Positions 12,764 to 22,517 of a DNA stretch of 39,104 nucleotides are shown piece by piece. The stretch's first letter is position 1; each line of letters starts with the position of its first letter. A program made the translations under genes and the position numbers. Location: positions 1 through 39,104 of the IMG/VR virus record IMGVR_UViG_3300046001_005960; one strand, written 5' to 3'. The notes under the pieces are model-generated. The model had not been told where the DNA came from and searched no databases. It worked only from the letters and a program-made list of their open reading frames with translations. The DNA comes from a virus.

Positions 12764-13372
12764 TTATTTCCTATTCTTTTTCTTACTAACTTTTGATCTG
12801 CCACCAATCCACGGTGCCACTGCAAACACAATACCCAGTCCAGCCGCTACGCTGGCAAAACGCTCAAATGTAAGCAAAGCCGAGTCTGCTGCATTTTTGT
12901 GTGTACGGGATATGGATAGCTTACCCAAAAGCAGTTTGTTAATTAACTCAGTCATGGGGTCGATTACCCCATAAAGTTCTGCTGTCATGGCTGGTGAGTT
13001 TAACGTGTCTATTTGCCCTTTATCACACGCTTCCCGTGTCTTCTGCAAATAGGCTTTAACCAACTTGTGCTGGGCTACAATTTCTGAAGGATGACCAAAT
13101 TCGGCAATCAATCGCTCTGCTTCTAATTCCAGTTTGGTCAAAGAATCACAAAACTCTTTTGAGTTAATTAAACCCTTACTTGCCTTGGCCTGACCATCAA
13201 CGATTGCCAAACCGTAGATGTCAAAAAGCGGACTCAGCACATTGCTTGTCAGCGCAAACTCTCGGTCACTTGCCGCAATGTTCTCCGATACCTTTTGCAC
13301 CGTCATCACTCCTACGCCTGCAAAACAGATAACAGTTGCGGCCAACGCAGCGGTAATGACTTTCGGGTTCAT
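12764..13372 (-). CDS. Two-TM protein with four-helix-bundle-like outer domain
   Basis: 202 residues. Residues 5-25 are a hydrophobic N-terminal segment and 172-190 a second one (SVAAGLGIVFAVAPWIGG), followed by a very basic C-terminus (RSKVSKKKNRK). The 140 residues between are helical and charged, and would be periplasmic. The layout matches the sensor half of chemoreceptor-type proteins (4HB_MCP-like), without HAMP or signalling domains. It lies between the LydA-like holin and the phosphoesterase with overlapping ends, so a lysis-control or spanin-like role is possible. No family match is certain. Confidence 0.6.
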   Translation of the reverse strand: MNPKVITAALAATVICFAGVGVMTVQKVSENIAASDREFALTSNVLSPLFDIYGLAIVDGQAKASKGLINSKEFCDSLTKLELEAERLIAEFGHPSEIVAQHKLVKAYLQKTREACDKGQIDTLNSPAMTAELYGVIDPMTELINKLLLGKLSISRTHKNAADSALLTFERFASVAAGLGIVFAVAPWIGGRSKVSKKKNRK

Positions 13373-13695
13373 TTCTTCAAGAGCTTGCTTGGATTCTTGG
13401 AATACCGTTTCGCCAGAGTTGTTAGCCCGTCAATAATCTCAGGTGAGATAACGCCTGCTACGCCATAGGTAATTGCTTTAACAAATGAGCTAACCTCAAT
13501 TTGCTCGACGACAAACCACGCGATGCTGCTAACGATAGCAGCCATGAAGATGCGCCGAACACTGTTCCAAGCTGTGCCCCCAATAGGGTTGGCAAGCAGC
13601 CTTGCAGTCATGCCAGCCCCACCAATGACAGCGGTAAGCCACCCCGTCTCTTTCCAGAGTTTTGCCACTTCCATGAGGTCTTTGGGTTCGTTCAT
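13369..13695 (-). CDS. Holin, superfamily III (LydA-like)
   Basis: 108 residues. A short soluble N-terminus precedes two to three hydrophobic segments: LTAVIGGAGMTARLLANPIGG, then RRIFMAAIVSSIAWFVVEQI and a C-terminal AITYGVAGVISPEIIDGL. The protein ends in a basic tail (KRYSKNPSKLLKK). This matches LydA/holin superfamily III proteins, which make membrane lesions at the end of infection. It overlaps its neighbours by ATGA-type junctions and follows a second holin-like gene. Confidence 0.75.
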   Translation of the reverse strand: MNEPKDLMEVAKLWKETGWLTAVIGGAGMTARLLANPIGGTAWNSVRRIFMAAIVSSIAWFVVEQIEVSSFVKAITYGVAGVISPEIIDGLTTLAKRYSKNPSKLLKK

Positions 13696-14102
13696 TTTTT
13701 AGACCTCATCTCCATGATTTTCTCAAGAGTTCTGCCCCCAAAATAGAACGACATTACCAGCATCCCCCATTGACCGAGGAGTTCCACAAACGCATCTCCA
13801 ATGTCGATTGCCGTACCGTCAAGAATGGCGAGCAGAAGATACGCCGTGAGAATGTAAGCCAGCGTGATTGGGCGAATGTTTTTTGCCAGCCACGAATCAG
13901 ATTCCATATCCGACTTTGCGCGTTCCGTGAGATTGTTTTGCTCGGTCTTGTACGCTTCAAGGTCAGCGTTCATCTTTGCCAACTCGCCATTCTGTGCCAG
14001 CGTCGCAAGTTCTAGCTGCGCCTTGGCCTTCGCTTCTGGGTCAGGAATGAGCTTATCGATCAGCTTCGTGCCGATGCCTAGAATTTCAGCGAGTGGAAAC
14101 AT
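13692..14102 (-). CDS. 3TM-type holin (GTA_holin-like)
   Basis: 136 residues from the ATG at 14102, located 2 nt after the upstream stop. It starts MFPLAEILGIGTKLIDKLIPD, then a charged helix of 45 residues (EAKAKAQLELATLAQNGELA and on), then two hydrophobic segments (ITLAYILTAYLLLAILDG and GQWGMLVMSFYFGG) and a basic end. The segment DSWLAKNIRP before the first membrane span is typical of this holin group. Together with the next gene it gives two holin-like proteins, one of which may be an antiholin. Confidence 0.78.
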   Translation of the reverse strand: MFPLAEILGIGTKLIDKLIPDPEAKAKAQLELATLAQNGELAKMNADLEAYKTEQNNLTERAKSDMESDSWLAKNIRPITLAYILTAYLLLAILDGTAIDIGDAFVELLGQWGMLVMSFYFGGRTLEKIMEMRSKK

Positions 14103-14104
14103 GG

Positions 14105-14635
14105 TTAAACGGCTTTGGGGTTGGTGAGACGACGGAATAGGAAATAAGGCAACCAAACCCACTTTGGTATCTTGGTGATTTTTACATTGGTATTCTGTAC
14201 CAGCGGAGCGTCAGCGTCCCAGAGCTTCACGCGAATCGGCTCGCCATCCGGTGAGCAGCAGTTGAGCAAAGAAACATTGCGTGTAGGAGCGCGGCCCTTA
14301 GTCCAATAGTTGTCGTATTGCCCTAGCTCCACCGTGCCCGAAATAACGCAGTTCTTGAGCTTAAGCCCGTCAATGGCTCCCTTCACCGTTGTTGAGCCTT
14401 GAATGACGCAGGATTGGAAGGAATAGGCGTTTCCGCGCACACAATCAATACTATCCTCACGGCTAGCAGGAATGACCAGCCCAGTAGCCGTTAGGTTGCT
14501 CACGTTTGAGCACTTAAACAAGTCGTCCCACTCGCGTGGGTTGCTTGGAGCTTGCCAGTCCTCAGACGTCACCAGCTTGCCGTTGTCCGCAGGGCCAACG
14601 TAGCTGCGCCAGTTTACGTCTTTTATTCCGGCCAT
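14105..14635 (-). CDS. Right-handed beta-helix phage protein
   Basis: 176 residues. Repeated short strands (NLTATGLVIPAS, SFQSCVIQGSTTVKGAIDG, LKLKNCVISGTVELGQYDNYW, NVSLLNCC) give the ladder expected of a single-stranded beta helix. The EDSIDCVRG and VELGQYDNYWTKG segments resemble a phage family linked to tail or lysis regions and usually unannotated. A C-terminal hydrophobic and basic stretch (IPKWVWLPYFLFRRL) could touch the membrane. It may modify or bind cell-wall or capsule sugars, or be a small tail accessory; enzymatic activity is not shown. Confidence 0.65.
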   Translation of the reverse strand: MAGIKDVNWRSYVGPADNGKLVTSEDWQAPSNPREWDDLFKCSNVSNLTATGLVIPASREDSIDCVRGNAYSFQSCVIQGSTTVKGAIDGLKLKNCVISGTVELGQYDNYWTKGRAPTRNVSLLNCCSPDGEPIRVKLWDADAPLVQNTNVKITKIPKWVWLPYFLFRRLTNPKAV

Positions 14636-14636
14636 T

Positions 14637-14828
14637 TTATTCAGCTTTCGGAGCCTCAGGCGCAGGCTGATTGGCTTTCACGATCTCGGTGAGCTTCGTG
14701 CGAAGTCCGCCGACGGTGGCGAGTTCTTCACCACGAAACGCGCCGCGAGTGGAGCAAACGTCGATGAGCTGAACTACGGAGGCGATGTCGTTAATGTCGA
14801 TGGTGGGTTTTTGTTGTTCGGTTTCCAT
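14637..14828 (-). CDS. Small conserved phage hypothetical protein
   Basis: 63 residues: TIDINDIASVVQLIDVCSTR and GAFRGEELATVGGLRTKLTE, then a Pro/Ala-rich end. I recognise the RGAFRGEEL-VG-LR pattern from small phage proteins located after tail fibre genes; the function is unknown. It lies 5 bp downstream of the fibre gene and 1 bp before the beta-helix gene. Confidence 0.62.
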   Translation of the reverse strand: METEQQKPTIDINDIASVVQLIDVCSTRGAFRGEELATVGGLRTKLTEIVKANQPAPEAPKAE

Positions 14829-14833
14829 GTGTT

Positions 14834-17800
14834 TTAGTTGGATTTTTCGAGGGCCGCGACACGTTGGCGAAGTGCTTTCAATTCCGCAACCAGAATAGGA
14901 ATGAGTGCCGAGTCACTGCGCTGCCATTGTTTCGTAATGGTTTCTGTGTCTTCGTCACCTACGCTCACTGCACCGATATGAGCAAACATTGGGTCTGCGG
15001 CGTGTTCTTCTTGAGCAATAAACCCTACGACGTTCTTGCCGTTCTCATCGCTGTTCTTCCAGTCAAACACGCGAGGTTTAAGACTATCAATTAAACGGCC
15101 AGAATCCGTGAAGTCGCGGAGGTTTTCTTTGAGGCGACCGTCTGAGGTGGTGTTGTAAACAACAGCGTTGGTCGTGGTGACGCGGGTGATGGAGCCGATG
15201 CCCGCCCCGTCTGATTTCCGAAAAGCGGCGAACACTGCGTTTGATTGATCGGCGGAATCCTTGAGCGAAATGCCGTCGATTGTGTTGCCCGTGAACGTGG
15301 TGCGGATGCTGGCTGCTTCGGTCGCTCCGCCGACCGCGAGTTGACCCGTCACCGCGAGGCCTCCACCTCCGGGCATGGACACTGCACCCGTACCGCTGAT
15401 AACTAAGTCATTCCTGCCGTCAGTGGTGTTACGGATTGCAAAGTCACCAAATGACAAGAAGTCCGTACCAATTGAATAGCTATCCGTACTTGAACCTGTG
15501 CCGGTAAATGCTATGCGCGGAGTCTGTTTGGTGATTTCTAGGTTTCCACTAAACGTCCCAGTCCCTGTAACAGCGAGTCCGGTGGAGGAGAAGGTGCCAA
15601 CCGTTGTGCCATTTGGAACCTGAACATTTACTGAAGTTGCACCTTTAACATAAAGGTTGGTTCCGTTGCCGCCAATAATTGTTGTACCGCTTATACGATA
15701 ACCATTATCAGCCGCAGTTGCGTTAAAATAATCACCAGCGGTAACAATTCCCGTCGCGCTCAACGCGCCAGTGACGGCGACTGAACTTGCAATAAGTGAA
15801 ATTGGATTTGCTCCAGCGTTAATCTGAAGGCCCGTAGATGTTTCTGTGGTAAAGAAATAAGTGCGACTATTTGTAGTGTCGCGAAGCGAGAAGCCTTGTC
15901 CCGCTGCTCCGCTAAAACCAACTCCCACTCCCTGCGCCCCAGCGGCACCTTGAAAAAGAAAAGTGAAATTGCCTTGTGCTGGCGTCGTCGCGCCCACCGT
16001 GCCGTTGATGTTGATGCTGGCCGTGCCTGTTAGGTTCGTGACCGTGCCACTTGTAGGCGTGCCCAGCGCACCATTAAACAGCACCGGAGCACCCGCGCTG
16101 CCAGTATTAACCGCCAGTGCCGTAGCGATGCCCGTGCCGAGACCTGAGACGCCCGTGCTGATGGGCAGACCTGTGCAGCTCGATAGCGTGCCGCTGGATG
16201 GTGTGCCCAATGGGCCGCCAGAATAAAGCAACGTTGAAGATGCGTCTGGCAGCGTGAACGTGCGTTCTGCGGTCGTAGGGCCAGAGAACTTCGTGAAGCC
16301 GTTTCCGGTGCCGCCATTCGATGAAGCAATGATGCCAGTGATACCCACCGTCACCGAAGCGTTGCCGTTCGTTACTGCGATGTTCGTACCAGCCGTAAGC
16401 GTAGCAGCTTTCCAAAGACTGTTAGTCGCATCGTAAACGAGCAACGCACCAGCAGCAGGCGGCGTGGTGATCTGCACGTCATGCAGTTCGTTTAGCTCAT
16501 AGCCATTCTGCACGCGCACATATAACTCGCCGTTGCCGTTGTTCGCCTTCTCGACGATGCCGACATACACGAGATGATTAGGAGCGTAAGGCTTGACGTT
16601 CGTTAGCGACCCAGCCGTTGCACCGAGATAGAGTTGGTCGCCTTCTGTGTAGCTTCCGAGCGTCAGACCATCAACGACGCCGACTAGCGTGATCGTTCCG
16701 GTGCCGTTGGCCGCGATGCTTGCGTCGCTCACGATGCCGACCGTTTTGGCCGAGGTCGCGTCTCCCGTATTATACGCGAGTTTTACGCTCATGCGATTGC
16801 CCGTGGCACCAAACGCATATACGACTTGCCCTCTGGTGATGCTTATCGACTCGGCGTTCGTAACCGTAGCAACTAGCGTCTCCGCTGTCTGCGCGCCAGT
16901 CGTGGCAATCGAGATGCCGCCCGACGAGTTCGTGATCGTGACGCCCGTGCCAGCCGTAAGGTTTGCAACCGTGTATCCGGTGCCGTTACCGATTAGGAGC
17001 TGACCGTTGGCAGGCGTGGTCGAAACGCCCGTGCCACCGTCCGCAACCGCGAGATCGGTTATGCCAGTGATGCTGCCACCCGTAATGGATACGTTGTTAG
17101 AGTTTTGGGTGCTCATCGTGCCCAAACCAGTGATGTCGGTGTTGGGGATGGTGCTAGATGCCGTCAGAGCTGCCGTTCCGCTGCCATAAACGTAACCTGT
17201 CAGCGTGGAGGCACCAGTGCCGCCATCTGCCACCAAAAGGTCTGTAATGCCCGTTATATTGCCTCCGGTGATGGCAACCGTGTTGGCATTCTGGGTACTC
17301 ATGCTGCCAAGCCCAGTAATGTCCGTGTTGGGAATAGTACCTGATGCAGTAAATGCTAAGGTGCCATTGCCTTTGATGTAGCCAGTTAAAGTCGATGCAC
17401 CCGTACCACCATCAGCAACCGCTAAATCAGTAATGCCCGCAACTGAGCCACCAGTAATGGATACGTTGTTGGAGTTTTGCACGCTCATCGTGCCTAACTG
17501 AAGGTTATCACGAGCGGTAGATGGAGATACCAAGTCAGCCAAGTTAGCAGCCTTAGTCAGTTTCTCACTGTCCAGCTCATCAATTGCAGCCTGCACGTTG
17601 GTAGCTGCCACGTTGCCCGTAGCCGTGTAGGTAATCTGCACAGCAGAGTAATCACCGCTTGCTGCCGTAACCACACCGAGGCGACCAAACACCGAGGCCA
17701 CAGCATCCGTGTTATCAACCTTTTCCCATGCGGTGCCGTTGCTGATAATCCAGTCACCCACCTCAAAGCTAATGGAAAACTGCGTACCTGCTACCGACAC

Positions 17801-19234
17801 AACGTAGTAATCACCTTGGGTTGTGGATGCAGGTGGGTTAGCCAATGCGGGGTTGTTGGTGCTGGCATTCCATGTGCCCATGTAAGACAACTGACCAAGC
17901 ACGCTATCTGGAATTTGCGTCAGTGGCACTTTACCACCTGCATCAAGCGTAGCCACACCGTTAGCGTTGGCTTTCTCAATTGCAGGTATCTTAGCCGCAA
18001 GGTCAGTAACAAGATTGGTTACTTGAGACTGAGCAATCTGGATGTTGTTAGCCGAAATGCTCGTAACACGACCTTTGCTATCAACCGTGGTGGTAGAGGA
18101 GCTGGATACGCTGCCATAGGTGCCAGCAGCTACGTTGGTGGTGGTAAGTGTCGGGTTGGGGTAAGTGCCCGTTAAATCGCCACCAGCAGCACCCGTAGGG
18201 GTACGCGAATCAGTAAAGCGTGGGTCATCACCAGCCGCAACCGTGTTGGCAGTAGTGCCTACGTTAAGCGTAGAGGAATTGCCCAAGCCCGTAATGTCTG
18301 TGTTGGGTATGGTGCCCAAAGCAGTAAAAGCCAAGGTGCCGCTACCTTTGATGTACCCAGTCAACGTGGATGCACCTGTACCACCGTCTGCCACAGCCAG
18401 ATCGGTGATGCCAGTGATGTTACCACCCGTGATGGATACCGTGTTGGAGTTCTGCGTAGCAATTGTACCAAGACCCAAGTTGGTGCGGGCATCGGGTGCG
18501 GTAGAGGCACCCGTACCACCGTCTGCAATGGCAAGGTCAGTGATACCCGTAATGTTACCACCCGTGATCGAGATGGTACTAGCATTCTGAGTGCTCATCG
18601 TACCAAGGCCCGTAATGTCGGTATTTGGTATTGTACCTGATGCCGTCAATGCTGAGGTGCCGTTACCCTTCACATACCCCGTAAGCGTAGATGCGCCAGT
18701 ACCACCATCAGACACAGCTAAGTCAGTAATGCCAGTAATGTTACCGCCCGTAATGGCGACAGCGTTAGCATTCTGAGTCGCAATTGTACCCAAGCCCGTA
18801 ATGTCGGTGTTGGGTATGGTAGCCGATGCGGTCAAAGCAGAGGTACCATTACCTTTAACATACCCCGTAAGGGTTGAAGCACCTGTGCCACCATCAGCCA
18901 CTGCTAGATCAGTGATACCCGTAATGTTGCCACCCGTAATTGCTACGGTGTTGGCATTCTGCACACTCATCGTACCCAGCCCCGTAATGTCCGTGCTAGG
19001 CACCGTAGGTGATGCCGTAAAGGTAGCTGCACCGTTACCCTTAACATACCCAGTAAGGCTAGTAGCATTTGTACCACCTTTGCTGACTGGCAACGTACCA
19101 TTAACAAACCCAACACCATTTGCGATGGTGTTAAGGTTGTCCGTGTTGGTGAGGAAATTCATAGGGGCAACTAATGCCCCATTGCTGGTGGTAGCCGTAA
19201 CAGATTGATTAAGAGGAGTAGATGGGATGCTCAT
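14834..19234 (-). CDS. Giant repetitive tail fibre with S74 chaperone domain
   Basis: 1466 residues from the ATG at 19234, 1 nt after the upstream stop. Residues about 50-360 and 600-800 hold repeats of a 62-residue unit built around [19 protein letters not shown] and [15 protein letters not shown]. Between them is a non-repeated region ([12 protein letters not shown]-like, [16 protein letters not shown]) typical of fibre shafts. The C-terminal 105 residues are a peptidase S74 intramolecular chaperone ([10 protein letters not shown] near 1364, [15 protein letters not shown]) ending in a coiled coil. S74 domains trimerise and then cut themselves off mature fibres. This is the main receptor-binding candidate. 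Confidence 0.92.
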   Translation of the reverse strand: MSIPSTPLNQSVTATTSNGALVAPMNFLTNTDNLNTIANGVGFVNGTLPVSKGGTNATSLTGYVKGNGAATFTASPTVPSTDITGLGTMSVQNANTVAITGGNITGITDLAVADGGTGASTLTGYVKGNGTSALTASATIPNTDITGLGTIATQNANAVAITGGNITGITDLAVSDGGTGASTLTGYVKGNGTSALTASGTIPNTDITGLGTMSTQNASTISITGGNITGITDLAIADGGTGASTAPDARTNLGLGTIATQNSNTVSITGGNITGITDLAVADGGTGASTLTGYIKGSGTLAFTALGTIPNTDITGLGNSSTLNVGTTANTVAAGDDPRFTDSRTPTGAAGGDLTGTYPNPTLTTTNVAAGTYGSVSSSSTTTVDSKGRVTSISANNIQIAQSQVTNLVTDLAAKIPAIEKANANGVATLDAGGKVPLTQIPDSVLGQLSYMGTWNASTNNPALANPPASTTQGDYYVVSVAGTQFSISFEVGDWIISNGTAWEKVDNTDAVASVFGRLGVVTAASGDYSAVQITYTATGNVAATNVQAAIDELDSEKLTKAANLADLVSPSTARDNLQLGTMSVQNSNNVSITGGSVAGITDLAVADGGTGASTLTGYIKGNGTLAFTASGTIPNTDITGLGSMSTQNANTVAITGGNITGITDLLVADGGTGASTLTGYVYGSGTAALTASSTIPNTDITGLGTMSTQNSNNVSITGGSITGITDLAVADGGTGVSTTPANGQLLIGNGTGYTVANLTAGTGVTITNSSGGISIATTGAQTAETLVATVTNAESISITRGQVVYAFGATGNRMSVKLAYNTGDATSAKTVGIVSDASIAANGTGTITLVGVVDGLTLGSYTEGDQLYLGATAGSLTNVKPYAPNHLVYVGIVEKANNGNGELYVRVQNGYELNELHDVQITTPPAAGALLVYDATNSLWKAATLTAGTNIAVTNGNASVTVGITGIIASSNGGTGNGFTKFSGPTTAERTFTLPDASSTLLYSGGPLGTPSSGTLSSCTGLPISTGVSGLGTGIATALAVNTGSAGAPVLFNGALGTPTSGTVTNLTGTASININGTVGATTPAQGNFTFLFQGAAGAQGVGVGFSGAAGQGFSLRDTTNSRTYFFTTETSTGLQINAGANPISLIASSVAVTGALSATGIVTAGDYFNATAADNGYRISGTTIIGGNGTNLYVKGATSVNVQVPNGTTVGTFSSTGLAVTGTGTFSGNLEITKQTPRIAFTGTGSSTDSYSIGTDFLSFGDFAIRNTTDGRNDLVISGTGAVSMPGGGGLAVTGQLAVGGATEAASIRTTFTGNTIDGISLKDSADQSNAVFAAFRKSDGAGIGSITRVTTTNAVVYNTTSDGRLKENLRDFTDSGRLIDSLKPRVFDWKNSDENGKNVVGFIAQEEHAADPMFAHIGAVSVGDEDTETITKQWQRSDSALIPILVAELKALRQRVAALEKSN
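17000..17500 (-). repeat. Tail fibre repeat block 2
   Basis: Three more copies of the roughly 186-bp coding repeat (GGTGAST / PNTDITGLG units), separated from block 1 by non-repeated coding sequence. The DNA copies are similar but diverged. Confidence 0.7.
18270..19085 (-). repeat. Tail fibre repeat block 1
   Basis: About five tandem copies of a roughly 186-bp unit encoding the 62-residue repeat; one copy is shortened ([19 protein letters not shown]). The similarity at DNA level could allow recombination that changes fibre length. Confidence 0.75.
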
Positions 19235-19235
19235 G

Positions 19236-20402
19236 TTAAGAAGGTAGAGAGAAGCCAATTTGATCGGAGGCAACAGAGATAGCGTTGGTGTTGCCCACGG
19301 TGACAATGTAAGTCCAAGAACCCGTTGTCGTATCGTAGGTAGCAGGCACGCCTTGTTTGGTCACGGTATCCAACACCCATTGATACGGGTTGGTTGAAGC
19401 GTTGTAATCGTAAGGACGCACCACAAACGGCACGTTCTGAGCAACTGTGGATGATTTACGGATGAAGTTAGCCACAACGTCATTGGGAAACTGACATTGT
19501 ACCGTACAACCCACAGGATAGGTATCACTACTCGTGGTAAGACCACCAAGCAATGTCGTGCTCACCGCATTTGATGCCAACCCAACAATCAAAGGCCGAG
19601 CAAAGAAGTATTGGGTAAATGCAACCACTGGTGGGATAGGAGTAAGGCTTTCCAAGCTGTAATTCAACGCACGCAACAGCACAGGCGATTGATAGAAAGG
19701 CATGACGTTGCCATTGGTATCAATGATTTCTACGTTAATCACGCTCTGGCATTCAAGAAAATTACCACGCTTAACACCGTTCATGCGTATCAATTCCATT
19801 GCCGTAGATGAGATAAGCCGCAAGTAGCCTTGATAACCAGCATACGGTGATACAATCGCTGTAAAGGTCGTGGTCTGCAATGGCACCACGCGAGCAATCG
19901 TAACCATCAAGAACTGCCGTGCCGTAGATGTGCCTTCCGTAAGCACCAAGGAAGTAATGGTGCAGTCTGGCACTAGTAATTTACCATTAAAGATGATGGT
20001 CGCAACTGCCCCAACTGCACGGTAGGCAATCAAGAACTGCCCATCACCCTGCCTGCTGACATCCACACCACCGCTTGCAATGATGCTAGAATTGGAATTA
20101 AGGGCATTTTGAAGACCCGGGGCATCAATGTCCCACCGCAAGGTAATCGGGTCTGTGGCTCCAACCGTTAGGCTAAAGACACCGTTGGTTTGGGCTGATG
20201 ACACATCACCAATCGTTACCCGTAGGACGTTGGTTGTTGGGTCAATGTTGGTATCAATAGCCCCATTGGTGGTAAAAAAGAATTTATGCTCAGTTTGTGA
20301 ACCTACCGTCAGCACCGGAAACGGCGCAGGTAAAGTGTTCAGCAGGCTAACCGTGCGGGCACGGGCAAGATCAGTGGCAGATGTGTTGATGAAATGGTTC
20401 AT
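19236..20402 (-). CDS. Tail-tip or fibre-attachment structural protein
   Basis: 388 residues, rich in Thr, Ser, Val and Asn and almost free of helix-forming charged runs, as expected for a beta-rich virion protein. Segments include [20 protein letters not shown] at the N-terminus and repeated [21 protein letters not shown]-like strands. It lies directly before the tail fibre gene, so it may connect the fibre to the tail tip. No named family is recognised. Confidence 0.55.
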   Translation of the reverse strand: MNHFINTSATDLARARTVSLLNTLPAPFPVLTVGSQTEHKFFFTTNGAIDTNIDPTTNVLRVTIGDVSSAQTNGVFSLTVGATDPITLRWDIDAPGLQNALNSNSSIIASGGVDVSRQGDGQFLIAYRAVGAVATIIFNGKLLVPDCTITSLVLTEGTSTARQFLMVTIARVVPLQTTTFTAIVSPYAGYQGYLRLISSTAMELIRMNGVKRGNFLECQSVINVEIIDTNGNVMPFYQSPVLLRALNYSLESLTPIPPVVAFTQYFFARPLIVGLASNAVSTTLLGGLTTSSDTYPVGCTVQCQFPNDVVANFIRKSSTVAQNVPFVVRPYDYNASTNPYQWVLDTVTKQGVPATYDTTTGSWTYIVTVGNTNAISVASDQIGFSLPS

Positions 20403-20719
20403 GGTTTTTCAGATGGGGTTATTCCAAGGTCAGGAATGAATTTATTCAAGGCTTCCCTTCGTTTAGCGCAAGGTTCACAGCCTACCAGATTTGTCTTAAA
20501 AATAGCATCACTAGCACGAGCAATCGGTTGTGCTACGCTAGATACCAAATCACCAAGCCCATACATACACCTGCCGTATTGTCGCCACTTAGGACTAGGC
20601 AAAGGACAAATGCTGCATTTATCCCCATAATGATTCATGTTATGCTGTTGAACACATGGGGTTAAACATTTTTTACAAATATCACGCCTTATCAAATAAA
20701 GCCCTTTAGGTATGTTCAT
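20399..20719 (-). CDS. Cysteine-rich tail-region protein
   Basis: 106 residues with CxxC pairs: DICKKCLTPC, KCSICPLP and GCEPCAKRRE, plus GLGDLVSSVAQPIARASDAIF. The GLGDLV-QPIAR-C-x2-C-x-RR-ALN pattern recurs in phage tail regions, generally uncharacterised. It probably binds one or two zinc ions. Overlaps both neighbours by a few bases, so it belongs to the tail operon. Confidence 0.65.
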   Translation of the reverse strand: MNIPKGLYLIRRDICKKCLTPCVQQHNMNHYGDKCSICPLPSPKWRQYGRCMYGLGDLVSSVAQPIARASDAIFKTNLVGCEPCAKRREALNKFIPDLGITPSEKP

Positions 20720-22029
20720 GTTCCAGATGGTTCTACATCAGTAATTACAATTGAACCGTTTGTTGATGGTTCAAGAACGGTGTAAACAGGAGTTTCAGTA
20801 TCAACATGGTTCCAAGTATATGTTCTTGGCGTACTTCCTTCCATCCAAGTTATCTGAAAAGTTGTAAATCCTGTAAGATTAGGAAGGGTAAATTTATACT
20901 TAAACCGCATGATGGAATAAGTAAGTTCGTCAGATTCCAAATCTCTAAAAGCCATGCAAGTTCCATCCCATGTGTTAGGATAAGAAGGCAGTATGGCTAT
21001 GGTTGCAGCAAAAAGATCATCAGTTGTGTATTCCTCGGACAATGTAGCGACAACCGTTCCAGCATATTTGAAGCTAGGGTATTCCGAATAACAGATTTCA
21101 TCTCCAACAAATGTTTCGGTTGTTGATGTAACAACAGGGACACATTCGGCTGCATAACAAGGCACCAATGCTTCGCTCCATCCCGCAACATAAGTTCCAT
21201 TAACAGTTATTGAATCAACTATCAATGAACCGTAATAATCGTATTGTTGCGACCCGCCGAAAGCATTTTCGCCAGTATATTCAACATCACCTGAACAATC
21301 CGTGCTAGTAGAAGAATAACTGTATTCATACATTGTTCCAGTTGGAGCCAATTTACGATAAATTTTAGGAGGAGAAGAAACGTGGCCGGGCCATTCAACA
21401 AATCCATATTTGTAGCCAACCGCTGAAATTGAATCACAAAGTAATTGTGGCTGATTTGCCGAATAAAGAACAACCGAACCTGTTCCAGTTCCACAAGAAT
21501 TTGTGGCAAAAAGTTCTATATTGTAATCAATATCACTTCCAACAGTTCCATATATTTGACCAGTGGTATTATTAAATGACGCCCAAGAAGGCAAATTAAT
21601 ACAAGCAAAAGAAGTAGGCGAATTTGTAGCCGTTATGTAATAAGAAAAATAATCACCAACAAAAACAATGACTTTGCTGGCACTTGTTATTGATGGCGAT
21701 GGGCCAGTAACAACAAAAGAAACGCCTTTGTTTGGGCTAGTTCCACAGGAATTAGTTGCCGTAATTCCTATATTTACAGTTCCACACGAGGTTATTGCAC
21801 CACTGATAAGACCAGTTGATGTGTTTATTGTTAATCCTGTTGGCAAACCCGTAGCCGCAAAACTGGTTGGATTACCAGATGCAGTTATTTGATATTCAAA
21901 ATAAACATTTATCGTTTCAGCTATTGGCCCTAATTCACTCGTTATCGCTGGTGCTGGACAAGGCACATCAGCAGCACAACTATCACACGTTGGGCATCCT
22001 TTGGCTGGGGCTTTAATGTAAATAGCCAT
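20716..22029 (-). CDS. Ig-like domain (putative Ig, He_PIG type) tail protein
   Basis: 437 residues. An N-terminal Cys-rich stretch (GCPTCDSCAADVPCPAP) is followed by two Ig-like repeats with the FEYQITASGNPTSFAATGLP / TGLTINTSTGLISG pattern and its second copy (FSYYITATNSPTSFACINLP ... FNNTTGQIYG). The rest is a beta-rich Tyr- and Ser-rich region. Such Ig-like domains bind surface carbohydrates weakly and occur on phage tails. Codons are A/T-richer than those of the neighbouring genes. Confidence 0.75.
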   Translation of the reverse strand: MAIYIKAPAKGCPTCDSCAADVPCPAPAITSELGPIAETINVYFEYQITASGNPTSFAATGLPTGLTINTSTGLISGAITSCGTVNIGITATNSCGTSPNKGVSFVVTGPSPSITSASKVIVFVGDYFSYYITATNSPTSFACINLPSWASFNNTTGQIYGTVGSDIDYNIELFATNSCGTGTGSVVLYSANQPQLLCDSISAVGYKYGFVEWPGHVSSPPKIYRKLAPTGTMYEYSYSSTSTDCSGDVEYTGENAFGGSQQYDYYGSLIVDSITVNGTYVAGWSEALVPCYAAECVPVVTSTTETFVGDEICYSEYPSFKYAGTVVATLSEEYTTDDLFAATIAILPSYPNTWDGTCMAFRDLESDELTYSIMRFKYKFTLPNLTGFTTFQITWMEGSTPRTYTWNHVDTETPVYTVLEPSTNGSIVITDVEPSGT

Positions 22030-22514
22030 TAGTACGGGTCACTAGCTAAAATAAGCATTTTTTTGGCTACTCCACTGGAACACACATCAATTTCTTTTAT
22101 GCCCATGTTTTGAGTAATGTTATTAAAATTCATAACAATTTTTTTACTTAAAACATTATTGGTAAAAGACACACTGTTTGTATTATCAATATCTACTGAT
22201 TTCAAAAGAGTAGAATTAGGGTCGCTTTGATCTAAATAATACCTAAAATGAAGTTCGTTAAGTTGCGTAGTTAAATTTTGACCATTTGCAGCAGGTTGAA
22301 TCCCAATTCGTATTCTGCCTCTTGGCTTTCTTGATATGGTGGTACTGGTGCCCGGCACTTTGAGTTTCTTTTCAGGGCTGCTAACCATTTTGATATTGAT
22401 GCCTGAAGCTGCTTCAATCGAGGCAATCAACTGCACCAATTCATTATGTTTCTCTGCCATTTCAGCAAAGGCAGAAGGTACTTTACCTATTCTGAGATGA
22501 CTTAGATCGGGCAT
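22029..22514 (-). CDS. Tail-region hypothetical protein
   Basis: 161 residues. A helical N-terminus (AFAEMAEKHNELVQLIASIE) leads into a Lys/Arg-rich middle (EKKLKVPG, RKPRGRIRIG) and a beta-rich C-terminus. The HNELVQL-SI pattern at the start occurs in short phage tail-tip or chaperone proteins near fibre genes. A/T-rich codon usage like its downstream neighbour suggests the two were acquired together. Function unknown. Confidence 0.55.
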   Translation of the reverse strand: MPDLSHLRIGKVPSAFAEMAEKHNELVQLIASIEAASGINIKMVSSPEKKLKVPGTSTTISRKPRGRIRIGIQPAANGQNLTTQLNELHFRYYLDQSDPNSTLLKSVDIDNTNSVSFTNNVLSKKIVMNFNNITQNMGIKEIDVCSSGVAKKMLILASDPY

Positions 22515-22517
22515 AAA

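Noticed and set aside
15963-19208. Plus-strand ORFs opposite the tail fibre, rich in Pro/Val/Ala
   Set aside because: Antisense reading of the 186-bp repeats; the repeated VPLPLTYPV-type peptides simply mirror the fibre repeat.
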